From: Lysobacter sp.
Lineage (GTDB): Bacteria > Pseudomonadota > Gammaproteobacteria > Xanthomonadales > Xanthomonadaceae
Direction of reading: 5' to 3'
Assembly: GCA_013141175.1 (NCBI GenBank)
Contig: JABFRN010000001.1
Location: 2,061,444-2,125,443 of the forward strand
Length of the DNA stretch: 64,000 bases
Part shown: positions 1 through 10,243 of the stretch, piece after piece
Position numbering within the stretch: the stretch's first letter is position 1
How the letters are laid out: every line of letters begins with the position of its first letter
Position numbers and translations under genes: made by a program
The notes under the pieces: generated by a model
What the model saw: the letters and a program-made list of their open reading frames with translations, nothing else
Database searches by the model: none
What the model was told of the DNA's origin: nothing

Positions 1-1
1 C

Positions 2-3000
2 ATCGGTTCGCTGAAGAGCAATGTGGGTCATCTGGTGACCGCCGCAGGCGCCGCCGGTCTGATCAAGACCGCGCTGGCCCTGCATCGCGAAACGCTGCCG
101 CCGACGATCGGCTACGCGCGCCCCAATCCGCAGATCGATTTCGAGGCCTCGCCGTTCGTACCGCAGGCCGCACTGCAGGCATGGCCGCGCGGCGCGCAGC
201 CGCGCCGCGCGGGCGTCAGCGCGTTCGGGTTCGGCGGCACCAATGCGCATGTAGTGCTGCAGGAAGCGCCGCTCGCGAACGCATCCGTGCCTTCGCTGCG
301 TCCGCAGCAGCTGTTGACGCTCTCGGCGCGCACGCCGGAAGCGTTGGCCGCGCTGTCGCAGCGCATGGCGGCATATCTCGATGATGCGGATAGCGCCGCA
401 GCGCTGTCCTTCGTCGATATCGCGCACACCGCACGCATTGGCCGGCGCGCATTCGCGTATCGCCGCAGTGTGGTCGCTGCGGATCGCGCCGAAGCTGCGC
501 GATTGTTGCGTGCGACCAGCGTTACCGCCACCGCAGCGGTCACCGATGCACCCGAAGTCGCCTTCCTGTGCCCGGGGCAGGGCGCGCAATACCCGGCGAT
601 GGGTCGCGGCCTGTACGCCGCCGAGCCGGTGTTTCGCGATGCCTACGACGCCTGCTGCGCAGTGCTCGCGCCGCAGATGAAGATCGGTGCGAATACAGCG
701 GACGATGTGCGCGATCTGTTCTTCACCGATGCGCCGGACGTGCTGGTCGCGACGCATCTGACCCAACCGGCGGTGTTCGCGCTGGAATACGCATTGGCGC
801 GGCTGTGGATGTCGTGGGGAGTCGAACCGGGTGCGCTGATCGGCCACAGCGTCGGCGAGTTCGTCTGCGCGACCCTGGCGGGCGTGATGTCGCTGGCCGA
901 TGCGCTGGCGCTGGTCGCGCTGCGCGGGCGGCTGATGCAGGCGCAGCCGGCGGGCAGCATGCTGTCGGTGCGTTTGTCCGCTGATGCGATGTCGCACTAT
1001 CTCGGCGACATCATCGAACTTGCGGCGGAAAATTCGCCTACGCTGTGCGTGGTCGCCGGCCCGACGCCGGATATCGAGCGTCTCGAAGCGCACCTCGCCG
1101 CCGATGGCGTCGCCGCCAAGCGGCTGATGACTTCGCACGCGTTCCACTCGGCGATGATGCAGCCGGTGGTCGCGCCGATGCTGGCGCAGCTGCAGACGAT
1201 GACATTGCACGCGCCGCGGATTCCGATCGTGTCCACGGTGACCGGCGACTGGCTGAGCGATGCCGACGCCCGCGATCCGCAGTACTGGGCGGAGCATCTA
1301 CGTCGCCCGGTGCGCTTCGCGCCTGCCGCGTCGCGCCTGCTCGAAGATCCGAACCGCCTGCTGATCGAAGTCGGCCCGCGCGGAACGCTCGCGACGCTGG
1401 CGAAACAGTGCGCGCCGAAAGGCCGCAGCGGTCAGGTGGCCATCGCCAGCCTCGGCGACAGCGCCGCGCTGGAAACATCGCTGCTCGCGCAGGCGCTGGG
1501 TCAGGCGTGGACGCTCGGCGTCGCGCCCGACTGGAAAGCCTATGTCGCGCGCGAATCGCGTCGTCGCGTGGCGCTGCCGGGCTATCCGTTCGCGCGCGAT
1601 CGGCATTGGGTCGATGCGGTGGCGAAAACCGCGACTGTTATCGAAGCAGCGCCGGTCGCGTTGCACGCTGTCGAACCTGCGAGTGTTGCTGCGCCCGCAG
1701 CTAGCCCGGCTGAAGATCTCGTCGAAGCGAGCGACACGTTGCCGCGTCTGATCGCACTGATCGAAGACGTGTCCGGTTTCGAGATCGGCACCGCCGAAAC
1801 CGATACGCCGTGGCTCGAACTCGGTCTGGATTCGCTCGCGTTGACGCAGTTGGCGCTGCAGCTGCAGCGCGCGTTCCAGGTGAAAGTCACGTTCCGACAG
1901 ATCATGGAACAGTACGGCACGGCGGCGCAGCTGGCGACGCATCTGGACGCGAGCCGCGCACCGGAAAGTTCGACGCCAGCATCCGCCGCAAGCACCGCCC
2001 TGCAGGTCGCTGCACCGCCGACCGGCGGCGACGACAGCAGCGAAGGCCTGATGTCGTACGACGTCAAGAAAGCCTTCGGTGCGATCGCGCGCATCCATAC
2101 CCGCGCCGACGCGATGACGCCGCGACAGCGCACGCGTCTGGATGCGCTGATCGCGCGTTACGTCGCCCGCACCGGAAAATCCAAGATCTACACCACGCAG
2201 CACCGCCAGCGCATGGCCGATCCGCGCGTGGTCAACGGCTTCCGGCCGCTGACCAAGGAGCTGACGTATCAGCTGGTGATCGAACGTTCGCGCAATTCGC
2301 GGATGTGGGATCTCGACGGCAACGAGTACGTGGATGTGCTCAACGGCTTCGGCATGAATCTGTTCGGCTGGCAGCCGGACTTCCTGCGCGACACGTTGCA
2401 CGAGCGCATCGATCTGGGCTACGAGATCGGCCCGCAGCATGTGCTGGCGGGCGAAACCGCCGAACTGTTCGCGGACCTGACCGGCAGCGACCGCGTCGCG
2501 TTCTGCAACACCGGTTCGGAAGCAGTGATGGGCACGATGCGCATCGCGCGCACCGTGACCGGCCGCAGCACCATCGCCATCTTCACCGGCGCCTATCACG
2601 GCATTTTCGACGAAGTGATCGTGCGCGGTACAAAAAAGCTGCGCAGCGTGCCGGCCGCGCCGGGCATCATGCCGTCGACCGCGCAGAACGTGCTGGTACT
2701 GGATTACGGCACCGAGGAATCGCTGCAGATCCTGCGCGAACGCGCGCATGAGCTGGCCGCGATCCTGGTCGAGCCGGTGCAGAGCCGTCGGCCGGATTTC
2801 CAGCCGGTCGAATTCCTGCGCGAGCTGCGCACGCTCACCGAGGAAACCGGTTCGCTGCTGATCTTCGACGAAGTGGTCACCGGCTTCCGCGCGCATCCGC
2901 GCGGCGTGCAGGGCCTGTTCGATATCCAGGCCGATCTCGCCGCCTACGGCAAGGTCGTCGGCGGCGGTTTCTCGATCGGCGTGATCGCCGGCAAGCGCGC

Positions 3001-6000
3001 CTACATGGATGCGCTCGACGGCGGCCACTGGGACTACGGCGACGATTCGGTTCCAACCGTCGGCGTGACTTATTTCGCCGGTACCTTCGTGCGCCATCCG
3101 CTGGCGCTGGCTGCGGCCAAGGCCACCTTGCAGCATCTGCAGGATGCCGGCCCGGACCTGCAGCTGCGGCTCACCGCGCGCACCGCCGGCATGGTCGCGC
3201 GGGTCAACGCGGCGATGGAGGAACTGGGCGCGCCGTTCAAGCTGGTCACGTTCGCGTCGTGGTGGCGGAACGTGTTCACCGAGGATCTGCCCTACGCCGA
3301 TCTGATCTACGTGATGCTGCGCGATCGCGGCATCCACATCCTCGACAATTTCCCGTGCTTCCTGACCACCTCGCACACCGACGAGGACATCGATCTGATC
3401 GTCGCCGCGTACCGCGATGCGGCGGCGGAAATGATCGCCAGCGAATTCTTCCCGGTGCGTCGCAGGGAACAGGCGCTCGCCGAAGACGGCACCCGTGTGG
3501 TGCCGACCACCGAACCGCAGCGCGAAATCTGGCTCGCCGATCAGCTCGGCACCGAGGCTTCGCTGGCGTACAACGAATCGGTCTCGCTGCATCTGCGCGG
3601 CGTGCTCGACGTCGAACGTCTGCGCGCGGCGGTGCAGGCCTTGCCGCAACGTCACGATGCGCTGCGCGCCACGTTCTCCGACGACGGTCTGTGGCTGCGG
3701 ATCCCCGCGCAGGCGGCAGCATTCGAGATCGCGCTGCGCGATGTGTCCGCATCGCAGAAACCGCAGGCGGAACTCGCCGCGATCTGCGAACGTCACGTCT
3801 CCGAACCGTTCGATGTGAGTCGTGGCCCGCTGCTGCGTGCCGAGATCGTGCGGCTTGCGCCCGAGCATCACGTGCTGGTGCTCACCGGCCATCACATCGT
3901 GCTCGACGGCTGGTCGTTCTGGGTGCTGGTGAAGGATCTGGCCGCGCAGTATCGGCCGGACGCCCTTCAAGCCGCAGCGCCTTCGTTCGCCGATTACGCG
4001 GTCGAACAGTCAGCATCGGATGCCGATCCGGCCGACGAACTCGCCTGGTGGATCGCGCAGTTCGCCGACGGCGGACCGGTGCTGGATCTGCCCTGCGATC
4101 GGCCGCGTCCACCGATCCGCACCCAGCGTGCGGGGCGCGAAGATCATGTGCTGCCGGCGGAAATGCTCGCCGGGGTGCGCCAGCTCGGCACGCGTCGCGG
4201 CGCGAGCCTGTTCGCGACCCTGATCGCCGGCTTCTCGGCGCTGCTGCATCGGCTTACCGGGCAGGACGATGTCGTCATCGGCGTGCCCGCCGCAGGGCAG
4301 TCTGCATCGGGGCAGGAGGGTCTGGTCGGACACTGCGTGCACATGCTGCCGCTGCGCATCCAGCCGCACGGCGAACTGCCGTTCGAGCGCTTGATCGATC
4401 AGAGTCGCGGCATCCTGCTCGATGCCTACGATCATCAGCGCATCACCTTCGGCCGACTGCTGCGCGCGCTGCCGATTCCGCGCGAACGCAGCCGTCTGCC
4501 GTTGATGAGCGTGATCTTCAACATCGATCAGGCGCTGACCGGCGAACACGATGCGATGCCGGGATTGCAGCTGGATCTGGACAGCAACGCGCGCCGCTTC
4601 GAAACCTTCGAGCTGTTCGTGAATGCGGTCGATCTCGGCGCCGCCGGCATGCGTCTGGAATGCCAGTACAACGCCGACCTGTTCGATGCGCAGACGGTCG
4701 CACGCTGGCTCTCGGGATTCGAGCTGCTGCTGCGCGCTGCGGTCGCCGATGTCGGCAGCCCCCTCGATGCGCTGTCCGTGCTCACGCCCGAAGACCAACG
4801 GTCGATCGATGCCTGGAACGCGACCGACGCCGACTATCCGCGCGAGACCCGGATCGAAGCGCTGATTCTCGATCAAGCGTGCCGCACGCCGGATGCCATC
4901 GCCGTGACAGCGGGGTCGAAGCATCTGACCTATGCGCAGCTCGCCGATCGCAGTGCGGCGATCGCGATCGCTTTGCAGGCGGCCGGCGTCCAGCGCGGCG
5001 ACCGGGTTGGTCTGCTATTGGAACGCGATCTGGAATTGTTGCCCGCACTGCTCGGCGTGCTGCGCGCGGGGGCCTGCTATGTGCCGCTGGATCCGGCGCT
5101 GCCGGAAGAACGGCTGGGCTTCATGGTCGAGGACGCGCAGCTGCGCATCCTGCTGGGCGATGCGGCATCGATGGCGCGGTTCGACAGCGTCTTGGCATCG
5201 ATCGCGCAACTGCATCTGCACGGCATTCACGATCGCAGCGACACCGCGTTGCGCGATGCCGGCGCTGACGCCGAGGACGATGCGTACATCATCTACACCT
5301 CGGGCTCGACCGGTCGTCCCAAAGGCGTGCGTGTCCGCCATCGCAATGTCGCCAATCTGCTCGCGAGCATGCGGCGCACGCCGGGCATGCAGGCGCAGGA
5401 CGTTGTCCTCGCGGTCACCACGCTGGCGTTCGATATTGCGGTGTGCGAACTGATCCTGCCGCTGTCGGTCGGTGCGACCGTGGTGCTCGCCGACCGCCGC
5501 GACGCGGCGGATGCCGACCGTCTGCGCGCGCTGCTCGACACGCATCGTGTCAACATCATGCAGGCCACGCCCGCGACCTGGCGCCTGCTGCTCGAATCGG
5601 GCTGGCGCGGCCATCCGGGACTCAAGGCCCTGAGCGGCGGCGAACCGCTCGCGGCGGATCTCGCCGCCGCGCTGCTGCCCTGCGTCGCCGAGCTGTGGAA
5701 TGTCTACGGACCGACCGAAACCACGGTCTGGTCGAGCCATCATCGCGTCGTCGACGCGGACGCACCGATTCCGATCGGCGTGCCGTTGGCGAATACGCGG
5801 CTGCTGGTGCTCGATGCGCATCGTCAGCCGGTGCCGGTCGGCGTCGTCGGCGAACTGTATATCGGCGGCGACGGCGTGGCCTGCGATTATCTCAATCGTC
5901 CGGAGCTGACCGCCGAACGTTTCGTCCCCGATGCGGACGGCCAGCCGCTGTACCGCACCGGCGATCTCGCGCGCTGGCGTCGCGATGGCGTGGTCGAGTG

Positions 6001-9000
6001 CCTGGGCCGCACCGACTTCCAGGTGAAGCTGCGCGGTTACCGCATCGAACTGGGCGAAATCGAACAGGTGTTGATGACGCATCCGGATATCGCGCAGGCG
6101 GTAGTGGTCACCCACGAACCGCGTCCGGGCGATCTGCGTCTGATCGCCTATGTCGTCGCGAACCCGGACTCGGCGTTCGACGGCAGTCGCGCCAGCGAGG
6201 ACGGTCTGCGCGCGCATGCCGAAAAACTCTTGCCCGAATACATGCTGCCGCAGCGCTGCATCGCGCTGCCGGTGTTGCCGTTGACCGTCAGCGGCAAGAT
6301 CGACCGCAAGGCGCTGCCGGCGCCTATCGACGCATCGCCGTCGATCGACAGCGGTGAACCCGAACATTTCTCCGACGTCTGGCAGGCGCAGGTCGCGCAG
6401 CAGTATCGCGACGCGCTGGCGCTGCCCCGGATCGGCCCGCACGACGATTTCTTCGCGCTCGGCGGGCATTCGCTGCTCGCGGCGCAACTGGCGGCGAAGC
6501 TCGGTCGCGAGCTGGACCGTCACGTGCCGATGCGCGTGGTGTTCGATCATCCGACCGTCGCCGGTCTTGCGGCATGGCTGGCCGCGCAGGAAGCGACGAC
6601 GCTGCCGACCGTTGCGGTGCTTGCGAAAGACGAACGCGCGCCGCTGTCGCTGATGCAGCAGCGGATCTGGTATCTGGAACAGCTGCATCCGGGCCGCACC
6701 GTCTACAACGTGCCGTCGGCGCACCGTCTGCGCGGCGCGCTGGATCGCGATGCGCTGTCACGCGCTTTCGCCGGAATGGTGCGGCGTCAGGCCGCGCTGC
6801 GTACGACGATCGGCATGCACGAGGGCGAACCCTTCCAGCAGCTGCACGAGACGGTCGATACCGCGCTGCGCTTCGAGGATCTGACCGGCATTGCCGTCGA
6901 CGCGCGCGAAGCGGAGCTGGCGCTGCGGATGGAGGACGAGATCGCGGTGCCGTTCGATCTCGCGCGCGGGCCGCTGTTCTGCGCCTGCGTCTACAAACTC
7001 GGCGACGACGAGCATGTGATGTTCTTCATGGCCCATCACGCGATCTGGGACGGCTGGTCCTTCGATCTGTTCTATACCGAAATGGCCGCGCTCTACGACG
7101 CCAACCGCCAGGGCCGCGAACCGTCGCTGGCGCTGCCGCCGGTGAGCTATGCCGATTTCTCGGCATGGCATCGCGAATGGATGGCCGGGCCGGAGTTGAC
7201 GCGACAGCTCGATCACTGGCGCGGCAAGCTGCAGGGCATGCCCGAAGCGCTGGCGCTGCCGACCGACAAGCCGCGACCGGCGACCCAGAGCGGCGACGGC
7301 GACACCGCGTGGCTGCGCGTACCGACCGGCACCGCCGATGCGCTGCGCGCACTGGCGCAGCGCGAAGGCTCGACGCTGTTCACGGTGCTGCTGTCGGCGT
7401 GGACGCTGCTGCTGCACCAGCTCAGCGGACAGCGCGACCTGATCATCGGCACGCCCGTGCGCGGACGCAATCTGCCCGAACTCGAACCGGTGATGGGCTT
7501 CTTCGTCAATGCGCTGCCGCTGCGATTGCGGGTCGATCCCGCGCAGGGCTTCCGCAGTCTGCTGCAACTGGTGCGCGTGGAGATGATCGATGCGCTGGGC
7601 TGCCAGGACGTGCCGTTCGAGCATCTCGTGCGCGTGCTCGGCACGCACCGCGATACCAGCCGCTTCCCGATCTACCAGGCGTTCTTCTCGTACCAGGATG
7701 CGCGTCAGCGGCCGTGCCGCTGGAGCGATCTTGCGCACGCCAACGTGCCGGTGTTCCAGCCGGCGGCGGCGCAGGATGTCGCGCTGTGGTTCCTCGACGG
7801 CGCCGACGGTCTGGTCGGCGGCCTGAACTACAACACCGACATCCTGATCGCCGACACCGCGACGCTGCTGGTGGATCGTTATCTCGCGCTGCTCGACGGG
7901 CTCGTCGATGCACTCGCGAATGCGTCGCAGGACGTGCCGCTGCGCGCGCTGCTGTCGATGACGCCTGCGGAATCGGCGCGCCTCGCATCGTGGAACGCGA
8001 CGGCCACGCCGATGCCCGACGACCGCGATCTGTCGCATTATCTCGACGACGCCATCGCCCGCCACGGCGATCACGCGCAGGTGCTGTCGACCGACGGTGC
8101 GATCACCCACGCCGCGCTGTCGGCGCAGGCCGATCGCGTCGCCACCGCGCTGCGCGTGCGCGGCATCGGCAACGGCGCGGTCGTCGGTCTGCATCTGCAG
8201 CGCTCGCCGGCGATGCTCGCGGCGATGCTCGGCGTGCTGCGCACCGGTGCCGCGTACCTGCCGCTCGATCCCGGATTCCCGGCCGAACGGTTGAAGTTCA
8301 TGGTCGCGGATGCCGACGCGGCGCTGGTGATCGACGACAGCGACAACGATCTCGGACTCGACGCCGCGCATCGGCTGACGCTCGACGATGCGCTCGCGAC
8401 AGAAGACATCGCAGGACTGCGGTCCGATCATCGCAATGCCGATGCGCTCGCGTATCTGATCTACACCTCGGGTTCGACCGGAAAACCCAAAGGCGTGCGC
8501 GTGCCGCAGCGCGCGGTGATCAACTTCCTGGAGTCGATGCGGATCGCGCCGGGGCTCGACGCATCATCGCGCCTGGCTGCCGTCACCACGCTGTCGTTCG
8601 ATATCGCCGTGCTCGAACTGCTGCTGCCGCTGGCGGTCGGCGCGGATCTGGTGCTGGTCGCGCGCGACGAGGCCAGCGACGGCGTCGCACTGCGCGCGCT
8701 GTTGGAACGCCACAACGTCGACACCCTGCAGGCGACGCCGAGCACATGGCGACTGCTGCTGGAATCCGGCTGGCGCGGCGGGCCGCAGTGGAAAGCGCTG
8801 TGCGGCGGCGAAGCCTTGCCGGCCGATCTGGCCGAAGCGCTGCTGCCGCGCGTCGGTGCGCTGTGGAACATGTACGGCCCGACCGAAACCACGGTCTGGT
8901 CCACGTGCGCGCAGGTCCGGCCGGGGCAGGGCGAGATCGTCGTCGGCCGGCCGATCGCGAATACGCAGGTGCATGTGCTCGACGACGACGGCGCGACCGT

Positions 9001-9868
9001 GCCGATCGGCGTGAGCGGAGAACTGGTGATCGCCGGTGCCGGGGTGACGCTGGGTTACCACGGGCGCGATGAACTCACTGCAGAGAAATTCATCGCCGAC
9101 GCATTCGCCGATGCCGCGACGCCTGGCGCGCGCATGTATCGCACCGGCGATCTCGGACGCTGGCGCAGCGATGGCCAGCTGCAGCATCTCGGCCGCCTCG
9201 ACCAGCAGATCAAACTGCGCGGCTACCGCATCGAAACCGGGGAAATCGAAAGCATCCTCGCGCGCCATCCGGATGTCGCGCAGGTGGTCGTGGTCGCGGC
9301 GGTGCGCAGCAGCGAGGATGCGATCCTCGCGGCGTACATCGTGCCGCGCGCGGGTGCGGGCGTCGACGGCAATACGCTGCGCGCGCATCTGCGCGGAGAG
9401 CTGCCGGACTACATGCTGCCCACGGCGTGGATCGAGATCGCACAGGTGCCGACCACGCCCAACGGCAAGGTCGACCGCAATGCGCTGCCGCCGATCGCAT
9501 CCACGACATCCGCCGCCAGGCCGCGTCTGTCGCAGGCGCCATCGACGCAGAGCGAACGCTGGCTCGCGGAGATCTGGCGCGAACTGCTCGGCGTGGACGC
9601 CATCGGCGCGCAGGACAACTTCCTCGATCTGGGCGGTCATTCGCTGTTGATCATGCGCGCGGTCGCGATGCTGCAGACGCGCCACGGCGTGAGTCTCAGC
9701 CCGCGTGCGTTCGTGTTCCAGACCTTGGCGCAGACTGCGATGGAATGCGATGCGCAGATGGGCACGGGCGCGACGGGCGATGCTGCGCGAGCGCCGGCGA
9801 ACGAGGAGGCGCCGTCCGGCGGATTCTTCGGGCGCCTGCTGTCGCGGTTCGGAAAACGCCGGGCGTGA
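2..9868 (+). CDS. Hybrid PKS-NRPS megasynthase, 5' end missing (KS-AT-ACP-AMT-C-A-PCP-C-A-PCP)
   Basis: The first codons read IGSLKSNVGHL, the end of a ketosynthase, so the start lies outside the window. Domains in order: acyltransferase at about 550-1480 (GHSVGE active site, HAFH motif typical of malonyl-CoA use); ACP near 1830 (LGLDSL); class III aminotransferase at about 2200-3480, with a PLP-lysine region AYGKVVGGG near 2945; condensation domain with HHIVLDG near 3890; adenylation domain with YTSGSTGRPKG near 5290 and NVYGPTE near 5700; PCP with GGHSLL near 6460; second condensation domain (HHAIWDG near 7036); second adenylation domain (YTSGSTGKPKG near 8460); second PCP (GGHSLL near 9630). 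The protein ends about 80 residues later with a basic tail and no thioesterase. The PKS-aminotransferase-NRPS order is known from iturin/mycosubtilin and microcystin enzymes, where a beta-keto group becomes a beta-amine. Product unknown. Confidence 0.96.
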   Translation: MGSLKSNVGHLVTAAGAAGLIKTALALHRETLPPTIGYARPNPQIDFEASPFVPQAALQAWPRGAQPRRAGVSAFGFGGTNAHVVLQEAPLANASVPSLRPQQLLTLSARTPEALAALSQRMAAYLDDADSAAALSFVDIAHTARIGRRAFAYRRSVVAADRAEAARLLRATSVTATAAVTDAPEVAFLCPGQGAQYPAMGRGLYAAEPVFRDAYDACCAVLAPQMKIGANTADDVRDLFFTDAPDVLVATHLTQPAVFALEYALARLWMSWGVEPGALIGHSVGEFVCATLAGVMSLADALALVALRGRLMQAQPAGSMLSVRLSADAMSHYLGDIIELAAENSPTLCVVAGPTPDIERLEAHLAADGVAAKRLMTSHAFHSAMMQPVVAPMLAQLQTMTLHAPRIPIVSTVTGDWLSDADARDPQYWAEHLRRPVRFAPAASRLLEDPNRLLIEVGPRGTLATLAKQCAPKGRSGQVAIASLGDSAALETSLLAQALGQAWTLGVAPDWKAYVARESRRRVALPGYPFARDRHWVDAVAKTATVIEAAPVALHAVEPASVAAPAASPAEDLVEASDTLPRLIALIEDVSGFEIGTAETDTPWLELGLDSLALTQLALQLQRAFQVKVTFRQIMEQYGTAAQLATHLDASRAPESSTPASAASTALQVAAPPTGGDDSSEGLMSYDVKKAFGAIARIHTRADAMTPRQRTRLDALIARYVARTGKSKIYTTQHRQRMADPRVVNGFRPLTKELTYQLVIERSRNSRMWDLDGNEYVDVLNGFGMNLFGWQPDFLRDTLHERIDLGYEIGPQHVLAGETAELFADLTGSDRVAFCNTGSEAVMGTMRIARTVTGRSTIAIFTGAYHGIFDEVIVRGTKKLRSVPAAPGIMPSTAQNVLVLDYGTEESLQILRERAHELAAILVEPVQSRRPDFQPVEFLRELRTLTEETGSLLIFDEVVTGFRAHPRGVQGLFDIQADLAAYGKVVGGGFSIGVIAGKRAYMDALDGGHWDYGDDSVPTVGVTYFAGTFVRHPLALAAAKATLQHLQDAGPDLQLRLTARTAGMVARVNAAMEELGAPFKLVTFASWWRNVFTEDLPYADLIYVMLRDRGIHILDNFPCFLTTSHTDEDIDLIVAAYRDAAAEMIASEFFPVRRREQALAEDGTRVVPTTEPQREIWLADQLGTEASLAYNESVSLHLRGVLDVERLRAAVQALPQRHDALRATFSDDGLWLRIPAQAAAFEIALRDVSASQKPQAELAAICERHVSEPFDVSRGPLLRAEIVRLAPEHHVLVLTGHHIVLDGWSFWVLVKDLAAQYRPDALQAAAPSFADYAVEQSASDADPADELAWWIAQFADGGPVLDLPCDRPRPPIRTQRAGREDHVLPAEMLAGVRQLGTRRGASLFATLIAGFSALLHRLTGQDDVVIGVPAAGQSASGQEGLVGHCVHMLPLRIQPHGELPFERLIDQSRGILLDAYDHQRITFGRLLRALPIPRERSRLPLMSVIFNIDQALTGEHDAMPGLQLDLDSNARRFETFELFVNAVDLGAAGMRLECQYNADLFDAQTVARWLSGFELLLRAAVADVGSPLDALSVLTPEDQRSIDAWNATDADYPRETRIEALILDQACRTPDAIAVTAGSKHLTYAQLADRSAAIAIALQAAGVQRGDRVGLLLERDLELLPALLGVLRAGACYVPLDPALPEERLGFMVEDAQLRILLGDAASMARFDSVLASIAQLHLHGIHDRSDTALRDAGADAEDDAYIIYTSGSTGRPKGVRVRHRNVANLLASMRRTPGMQAQDVVLAVTTLAFDIAVCELILPLSVGATVVLADRRDAADADRLRALLDTHRVNIMQATPATWRLLLESGWRGHPGLKALSGGEPLAADLAAALLPCVAELWNVYGPTETTVWSSHHRVVDADAPIPIGVPLANTRLLVLDAHRQPVPVGVVGELYIGGDGVACDYLNRPELTAERFVPDADGQPLYRTGDLARWRRDGVVECLGRTDFQVKLRGYRIELGEIEQVLMTHPDIAQAVVVTHEPRPGDLRLIAYVVANPDSAFDGSRASEDGLRAHAEKLLPEYMLPQRCIALPVLPLTVSGKIDRKALPAPIDASPSIDSGEPEHFSDVWQAQVAQQYRDALALPRIGPHDDFFALGGHSLLAAQLAAKLGRELDRHVPMRVVFDHPTVAGLAAWLAAQEATTLPTVAVLAKDERAPLSLMQQRIWYLEQLHPGRTVYNVPSAHRLRGALDRDALSRAFAGMVRRQAALRTTIGMHEGEPFQQLHETVDTALRFEDLTGIAVDAREAELALRMEDEIAVPFDLARGPLFCACVYKLGDDEHVMFFMAHHAIWDGWSFDLFYTEMAALYDANRQGREPSLALPPVSYADFSAWHREWMAGPELTRQLDHWRGKLQGMPEALALPTDKPRPATQSGDGDTAWLRVPTGTADALRALAQREGSTLFTVLLSAWTLLLHQLSGQRDLIIGTPVRGRNLPELEPVMGFFVNALPLRLRVDPAQGFRSLLQLVRVEMIDALGCQDVPFEHLVRVLGTHRDTSRFPIYQAFFSYQDARQRPCRWSDLAHANVPVFQPAAAQDVALWFLDGADGLVGGLNYNTDILIADTATLLVDRYLALLDGLVDALANASQDVPLRALLSMTPAESARLASWNATATPMPDDRDLSHYLDDAIARHGDHAQVLSTDGAITHAALSAQADRVATALRVRGIGNGAVVGLHLQRSPAMLAAMLGVLRTGAAYLPLDPGFPAERLKFMVADADAALVIDDSDNDLGLDAAHRLTLDDALATEDIAGLRSDHRNADALAYLIYTSGSTGKPKGVRVPQRAVINFLESMRIAPGLDASSRLAAVTTLSFDIAVLELLLPLAVGADLVLVARDEASDGVALRALLERHNVDTLQATPSTWRLLLESGWRGGPQWKALCGGEALPADLAEALLPRVGALWNMYGPTETTVWSTCAQVRPGQGEIVVGRPIANTQVHVLDDDGATVPIGVSGELVIAGAGVTLGYHGRDELTAEKFIADAFADAATPGARMYRTGDLGRWRSDGQLQHLGRLDQQIKLRGYRIETGEIESILARHPDVAQVVVVAAVRSSEDAILAAYIVPRAGAGVDGNTLRAHLRGELPDYMLPTAWIEIAQVPTTPNGKVDRNALPPIASTTSAARPRLSQAPSTQSERWLAEIWRELLGVDAIGAQDNFLDLGGHSLLIMRAVAMLQTRHGVSLSPRAFVFQTLAQTAMECDAQMGTGATGDAARAPANEEAPSGGFFGRLLSRFGKRRA

Positions 9869-9990
9869 TGCGCGCCCGACGCTCGAGCGCAGCATGCCCG
9901 GCTCTCGCAGATCATGCGGCGCTTACCGCGTAGGCCGGGCCGTCGACCACGGCCCACTACTTTTTCGAGTGCTGAAAAAACATCACCGTC

Positions 9991-10088
9991 GTCCCCGCGA
10001 ACGCGGGGACCCAGTGGCTTCGAGGACTCAATGACGTTCAATCAGTCTGCACAGCGTCGAGACACTGGATTCCCGCGTTCGCGGGAAT
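9991..10088. repeat. Pair of REP-like hairpins after the synthetase
   Basis: The 375-base gap between the synthetase stop and the convergent methyltransferase holds two short palindromes. The first (9991-10010) is a near-perfect dyad of GTCCCCGCG and its complement; the second (10069-10088) is ATTCCCGCG and its complement. They resemble the widespread GTCCCCGCGAACGCGGGGAC repeats of proteobacterial genomes and could end transcription from both sides. Nothing else was recognised in the gap. Confidence 0.7.
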
Positions 10089-10243
10089 GACGAGCCAAAG
10101 AACGATTTCCGCCGGTCAAGCGATCGGTTTTGCCGGCTGGAAGACAAATTGGGGCGCCTTCAACTCGATGACACTGCGCAAAGATTCGTCGATCTTCGAC
10201 GCGGTCGTCGATGCGGGGTTTCGATCAAAGTCTGGTCGAACCG

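Noticed and set aside
1298-3970. 890-codon open frame on the minus strand inside the synthetase gene
   Set aside because: Its translation is rich in Arg, His and Gln with no domain pattern, as expected for an antisense shadow of a GC-rich gene. The plus-strand frame carries all PKS/NRPS motifs.
9869-10243. Possible thioesterase or other short domain after the synthetase
   Set aside because: Only REP-like palindromes and no frame with GxSxG were found in this gap.
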